From: Desulfonema limicola
GTDB taxonomy: Bacteria; Desulfobacterota; Desulfobacteria; Desulfobacterales; Desulfosalsimonadaceae
Assembly: GCA_020722245.1 (NCBI GenBank)
Contig: DYLE01000098.1
Location: forward strand, 1 to 9,026
Direction of reading: 5' to 3'
DNA length: 9,026 bases
Position 1 is the stretch's first letter, and every line of letters starts with the position of its first letter. The notes under the pieces are model-generated. The model was not told where the DNA came from, ran no database searches, and saw only the letters and a list, made by a program, of their open reading frames with translations. Below, piece after piece: positions 6,240 to 9,026 of this stretch. The translations under genes and the position numbers were made by a program.

Positions 6240-7526
6240 ATGCGGGATGTGGTGATCGTAAGCGGCGCAAGAACGCCGGTGGGCGCTTTCGGCGGTGGGT
6301 TAAAAGGGGTTTCCGCGGTGGAACTGGGCAGGATCGTCATCAAGGAGGCGGTCAAACGCGCCGGGCTGCGTCCGGTGTTGAGCGATGAAATGAAAATGGC
6401 GGCCCCTGACCGGTTAAAGGACCAGAAAATGATTGAACTGGAACAGCAGGCCTATGACTGGGACACTGCCGCTCCCCCGGTGGTGGTGGATGAGGTGATC
6501 ATGGGGAACGTGCTTCTGGGCGGCCAGGGGCAGAACCCGGCGCGCCAGGCCATGGTTCGTGCGGGCATTCCCAAGGAGGTCCCGGCGTATACCGTGAACA
6601 AGGTGTGTGCCTCGGGCCTGAAGGCGATCACCCTGGCCGCCACGGAGATCATGTGCGGCCACGCCGATGTGATCATCGCCGGAGGACAGGAGAGCATGAG
6701 CTCGGCTCCTCTGGCCCTGCCCAAGGCCCGATGGGGGCACCGCATGGAGGTGAGCGGCAGAGGGGAGATCTATGATCTGATGGTTTTTGACGGGCTGTAT
6801 GAGATTTTTTACGGATACCACATGGGCATGACCGCTGAAAACATTGCGGAAAAATACCAGATCCCTCGAAAGGAGCAGGACGAGCTGTCGGTTATGAGCC
6901 ATATGCGGGCGTTAAAGGCCATACGGGAAAAAACTTTTGTAAAAGAGATTATTCCAGTGGTGATCAAAAACCCCAGAGGGGACACGGTGGTGGATACGGA
7001 TGAGCGGCCCATGGAAACCGATATGCAGAAGATGGCCAAGCTCAAGCCGGTTTTCAAGAAGGACGGGTGTGTCACCGCAGGGAACGCCTCCGGCATCAAT
7101 GACGGCGGGGCCGCGGTGGTGCTCATGAGCGCGGAAAAGGCCAAGTCCCTGGGCCTGACGCCCATGGCGAAGATCAAGGGGTTTGCCTCGGGCGGGGTGG
7201 ACCCGGCGTATATGGGGCTGGGCCCGATTCCGGCGGTGCGCAAGCTGCTTCATCGAACCGGCATGCGTCTTGAGAACATCGAGCTGATCGAACTCAACGA
7301 AGCCTTTGCCTCCCAGGCGATCGCCTGCATGCGGGAGCTTGACCTTCCCTATGACCGGCCCAACCCGCTTGGCAGCGGCATCTCCCTGGGGCATCCCATC
7401 GGGTGCACCGGCGCCCGGCAGACGGTCACGGCGATCCATTCGATGCAGCGGACCGGCGCCAAAACCGCTTTGATTTCCATGTGCATCGGCGGCGGCATGG
7501 GCATGGCCATGCTGATTGAGGCCTAA
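6240..7526 (+). CDS. Thiolase (acetyl-CoA C-acetyltransferase family) with an N-terminal-region insert
   Basis: This 428-residue thiolase either condenses two acyl-CoAs or cleaves a 3-ketoacyl-CoA. The nucleophile C123 (NKVCASGLKA), H385 (SLGHPIGCTGAR) and the second acid/base C415 (SMCIGGGMG) are all present, and N353-E354-A-F gives the NEAF motif. It is longer than the usual ~390 residues because about 35 residues (about 47-82, rich in K/E/D/M) are inserted between RAGLRP and VDEVIMGNVL. The glycine-rich stretch before the active histidine reads LGSGISLGHP rather than the common NGGAIALGHP. The ATG is set by an ideal AAGGAGG nine bases upstream. A small membrane-protein gene follows after 33 bp. 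Biosynthetic and degradative thiolases cannot be separated from sequence alone. It may cooperate with the crotonase, though they are not in one operon. Confidence 0.93.
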   Translation: MRDVVIVSGARTPVGAFGGGLKGVSAVELGRIVIKEAVKRAGLRPVLSDEMKMAAPDRLKDQKMIELEQQAYDWDTAAPPVVVDEVIMGNVLLGGQGQNPARQAMVRAGIPKEVPAYTVNKVCASGLKAITLAATEIMCGHADVIIAGGQESMSSAPLALPKARWGHRMEVSGRGEIYDLMVFDGLYEIFYGYHMGMTAENIAEKYQIPRKEQDELSVMSHMRALKAIREKTFVKEIIPVVIKNPRGDTVVDTDERPMETDMQKMAKLKPVFKKDGCVTAGNASGINDGGAAVVLMSAEKAKSLGLTPMAKIKGFASGGVDPAYMGLGPIPAVRKLLHRTGMRLENIELIELNEAFASQAIACMRELDLPYDRPNPLGSGISLGHPIGCTGARQTVTAIHSMQRTGAKTALISMCIGGGMGMAMLIEA

Positions 7527-7559
7527 ACCGATAACCTTTACATTCAAAAGAGGGAACTC

Positions 7560-7715
7560 ATGACGCTGGGAAGAAAACTCGGCATCCTGGTGGTCTGCGG
7601 GGTGCCGGCCATCATCGGCGGCGGAATCGTCTATCACTTTTTTCAGGGGTACACCCCCGTGGTGATTTATGAAATCCTGCTGGGGTTTTTTGCGCTGGGG
7701 TTGATCAGCAGGTAA
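7560..7715 (+). CDS. Small two-helix membrane protein, 51 residues
   Basis: This short gene starts at an ATG preceded by AAAAGAGGGAA, a good ribosome site, 33 bp after the thiolase stop, so it is probably in the same transcript. The protein begins MTLGRKLGIL, then has two hydrophobic stretches, about residues 7-27 (with the flexible GVPAIIGGGIV) and about 34-49 (VVIYEILLGFFALGLI). They are joined by a short polar turn HFFQGYTP, and the protein ends SR. The positive N-terminus (R5, K6) predicts that both ends face the cytoplasm. No family is recognised. Its stop codon sits at the very edge of a heptad repeat array, so the C-terminus may have been changed by repeat insertion. Codon use looks real and like the neighbours. 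Confidence 0.7.
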   Translation: MTLGRKLGILVVCGVPAIIGGGIVYHFFQGYTPVVIYEILLGFFALGLISR

Positions 7716-7781
7716 GGTGGAAGGTAGAAGGTGGAAGGTGGAAGGCTGAAGGCTGAAGGTGGGAGTTTTTCGATGTCCTTT
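7716..7781 (+). repeat. Composite repeat element B: 7-bp tandem array in the opposite orientation to element A
   Basis: Positions 7716-7764 are seven consecutive 7-mers (GGTGGAA, GGTAGAA, GGTGGAA, GGTGGAA, GGCTGAA, GGCTGAA, GGTGGGA). They are the reverse complements of the units at 2874-2929. The likeness extends past the array: a T-rich spacer of about 10 bases and then GTCCTTT (7775-7781) match the same order in element A read on the minus strand. The array starts right after the stop codon of the small membrane protein and leads into the gyrA upstream region. Confidence 0.85.
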
Positions 7782-7794
7782 TATTATTAATGCA

Positions 7795-7840
7795 CTTCAC
7801 TTCAAACTTTAGTCACTTTAGCTCACTTTAGTCACTTTTT
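7795..7840 (+). repeat. Short CACTTTAG tandem repeats upstream of gyrA
   Basis: Units ACTTTAGTC (7806-7814), ACTTTAGCTC (7815-7824) and ACTTTAGTC (7825-7833) follow each other, with degenerate flanking pieces (CACTTCACTTCAA before, ACTTTTT after). The period is 9-10 bp, different from the heptad array directly upstream. No clear gyrA promoter was found within or after it. Confidence 0.7.
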
Positions 7841-7878
7841 CCCGGTTTATCCGGTCGCCTGAATGACCATTGAGGAAT

Positions 7879-9026
7879 ATGGATCAGATCAAAGAGAACA
7901 TCCATCCGATCAGCATTGAAAAGGAGATGCGGCAGTCGTACTTAGACTACGCCATGAGCGTCATCATCGGCCGGGCCCTGCCTGATGTGCGGGACGGCTT
8001 AAAGCCGGTTCACCGCCGCATCCTTTTTGCCATGCGCGAGCTCAAAAACGACTGGAACAAGCCGTATAAGAAGTCCGCGCGAATCGTCGGCGACGTCATC
8101 GGCAAGTACCATCCCCACGGGGACGCCGCGGTTTATGACGCCCTGGTGAGAATGGCGCAGGATTTCTCCCTGCGGTATCCCATGGTGGACGGCCAGGGGA
8201 ACTTCGGGTCGGTGGACGGCGATCCGCCAGCGGCCATGCGGTATACCGAGGTCCGCATGACGAAACTGGCCCATGAGATGCTGGAGGATATCGACAAGGA
8301 AACGGTGGCGTTTACCCCCAACTACGACGAAACCATTGAAGAACCGGAGGTGCTCCCCGCAAGGATTCCGTCCCTGCTGCTCAACGGCTCTTCCGGTATC
8401 GCCGTGGGCATGGCCACCAACATTCCGCCCCACAACCTCAATGAGCTTTGCGAGGCCATCAAGGCCCTGATCGACAACCCCCACCTGGCCTGCGAGGATC
8501 TGCTGGAATTTCTGCCCGGGCCTGATTTTCCCACAGGCGGTATTATCTACGGCACCTCCGGCATTGTGGACGCCTACACCACCGGCAGGGGCAAGATCCG
8601 CATTCGCGCCCGGGTCGATATCGAACAGGACAAAAAAACAAAAACAGACACGATCCTGGTTCGGGAGCTGCCTTATCAGGTGAACAAGGCCGTCCTGATC
8701 GAAAAGATCGCGGCTCTGGTCAATGAAAAGCAGCTCGAAGGGGTGCGGTATGTCCGGGATGAATCCGACAAGGAAGGTATCCGGGTCGCCATCGCGCTGA
8801 AAAAGGACCAGGTTCCGGATGTCGTCCTCAATCAGCTTTATAAGCACACCCAGATGGAGAGCAGCTTCGGCATCATCCTGCTGGCGATTGCGGACAGGCG
8901 GCCCCAGCTGCTGAACCTCAAGCAGATCCTGGAGCATTTCATCATTCACCGCAAGGATATCATCATCCGGCGCACCCGTTTCGACCTGGCCAAGGCCGAG
9001 GCCCGAGCGCATATTTTAGAAGGCCT
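7879..9026 (+). CDS. gyrA: DNA gyrase subunit A, N-terminal part (cut by window end)
   Basis: The first 382 codons of the type IIA topoisomerase subunit that breaks and rejoins DNA during ATP-driven negative supercoiling, as a GyrA2GyrB2 tetramer. The N-terminal winged-helix domain is complete. The catalytic tyrosine Y122 lies in AMRYTE, and the helix that contacts DNA and quinolones (about 67-106) numbers identically to E. coli. At position 83, where E. coli has Ser, this protein has Ala (HGDAAVYD); D87 is conserved. The tower region follows, with ILVRELPYQVNK and the NLKQILEHFIIHR helix. The C-terminal pinwheel lies beyond the window. The start at 7879 has a GAGG site with only a three-base spacer, and the N-terminus (IKENIHPISIEKEMRQSYLDYAMSVI) is typical. 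gyrB is not immediately upstream. ParC is less likely given the close GyrA likeness. Confidence 0.96.
   Translation, partial: MDQIKENIHPISIEKEMRQSYLDYAMSVIIGRALPDVRDGLKPVHRRILFAMRELKNDWNKPYKKSARIVGDVIGKYHPHGDAAVYDALVRMAQDFSLRYPMVDGQGNFGSVDGDPPAAMRYTEVRMTKLAHEMLEDIDKETVAFTPNYDETIEEPEVLPARIPSLLLNGSSGIAVGMATNIPPHNLNELCEAIKALIDNPHLACEDLLEFLPGPDFPTGGIIYGTSGIVDAYTTGRGKIRIRARVDIEQDKKTKTDTILVRELPYQVNKAVLIEKIAALVNEKQLEGVRYVRDESDKEGIRVAIALKKDQVPDVVLNQLYKHTQMESSFGIILLAIADRRPQLLNLKQILEHFIIHRKDIIIRRTRFDLAKAEARAHILEG

Noticed and set aside
6912..7637. A 241-codon minus-strand open frame opposite the thiolase
   Set aside because: Antisense shadow of the thiolase: His/Gly/Asp-rich and without a family signature.
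7999..9012. A 337-codon minus-strand open frame opposite gyrA
   Set aside because: It lies wholly antisense to an unmistakable gyrA, has low-complexity composition typical of GC-rich shadow frames, and has no ribosome site or recognisable domain.

Overview
The window looks like a chromosomal segment from a Gram-negative, probably anaerobic bacterium, most likely a Desulfobacterota (former Deltaproteobacteria) lineage. This is an inference from the GC-rich coding style with strong GGAG/AGGAGG ribosome sites, the lipid/acyl-CoA gene content, and an unknown 245-residue protein whose N-terminal domain I associate from memory with that group. No rRNA, tRNA or CRISPR is visible.

Layout. (1) Positions 1-~980 are a small accessory patch, visibly AT-richer at its left end. 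It starts with the 3' terminus of a group II intron (end of domain V plus domain VI with a bulged branch-point A). Next comes an antisense remnant of a protein-coding gene that the intron truncates, and then a complete minus-strand HEPN/MNT toxin-antitoxin pair (mntA-hepT) with its own promoter-like sequence. (2) Positions 1089-2660, minus strand: a fused imidazole-glycerol-phosphate synthase (HisH and HisF in one polypeptide). Its cyclase half carries insertions like those of fungal/plant HIS7. No other his gene is nearby. (3) Positions 2661-3035: a divergent intergenic region with a likely hisHF promoter, a palindrome, and a repeat element made of 7-bp units. (4) Positions 3036-5280, plus strand: a crotonase-family gene and an amidase-signature hydrolase, 25 bp apart and probably one operon. 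(5) Positions 5290-6027, minus strand: a two-domain protein of unknown function, convergent with the amidase. (6) Positions 6240-7715, plus strand: a thiolase with an extra segment near the N-terminus, then a 51-residue two-helix membrane protein. (7) Positions 7716-7878: a second copy of the heptad repeat in the opposite orientation, plus a CACTTTAG tandem motif. (8) From 7879 to the right edge: gyrA, cut by the window end, with Ala at the position equivalent to Ser83.

How the genes relate. The crotonase and thiolase are both acyl-CoA enzymes and could serve the same degradative or synthetic pathway, but they lie in separate transcription units with the unknown gene between them. The amidase could supply a carboxylic acid for CoA activation, but nothing in the window proves this. 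HisHF and GyrA are housekeeping proteins. I see no coherent large new system. The best leads are the eukaryote-like HisHF, the paired inverted heptad-repeat elements, and the intron-damaged locus beside the HEPN/MNT module.
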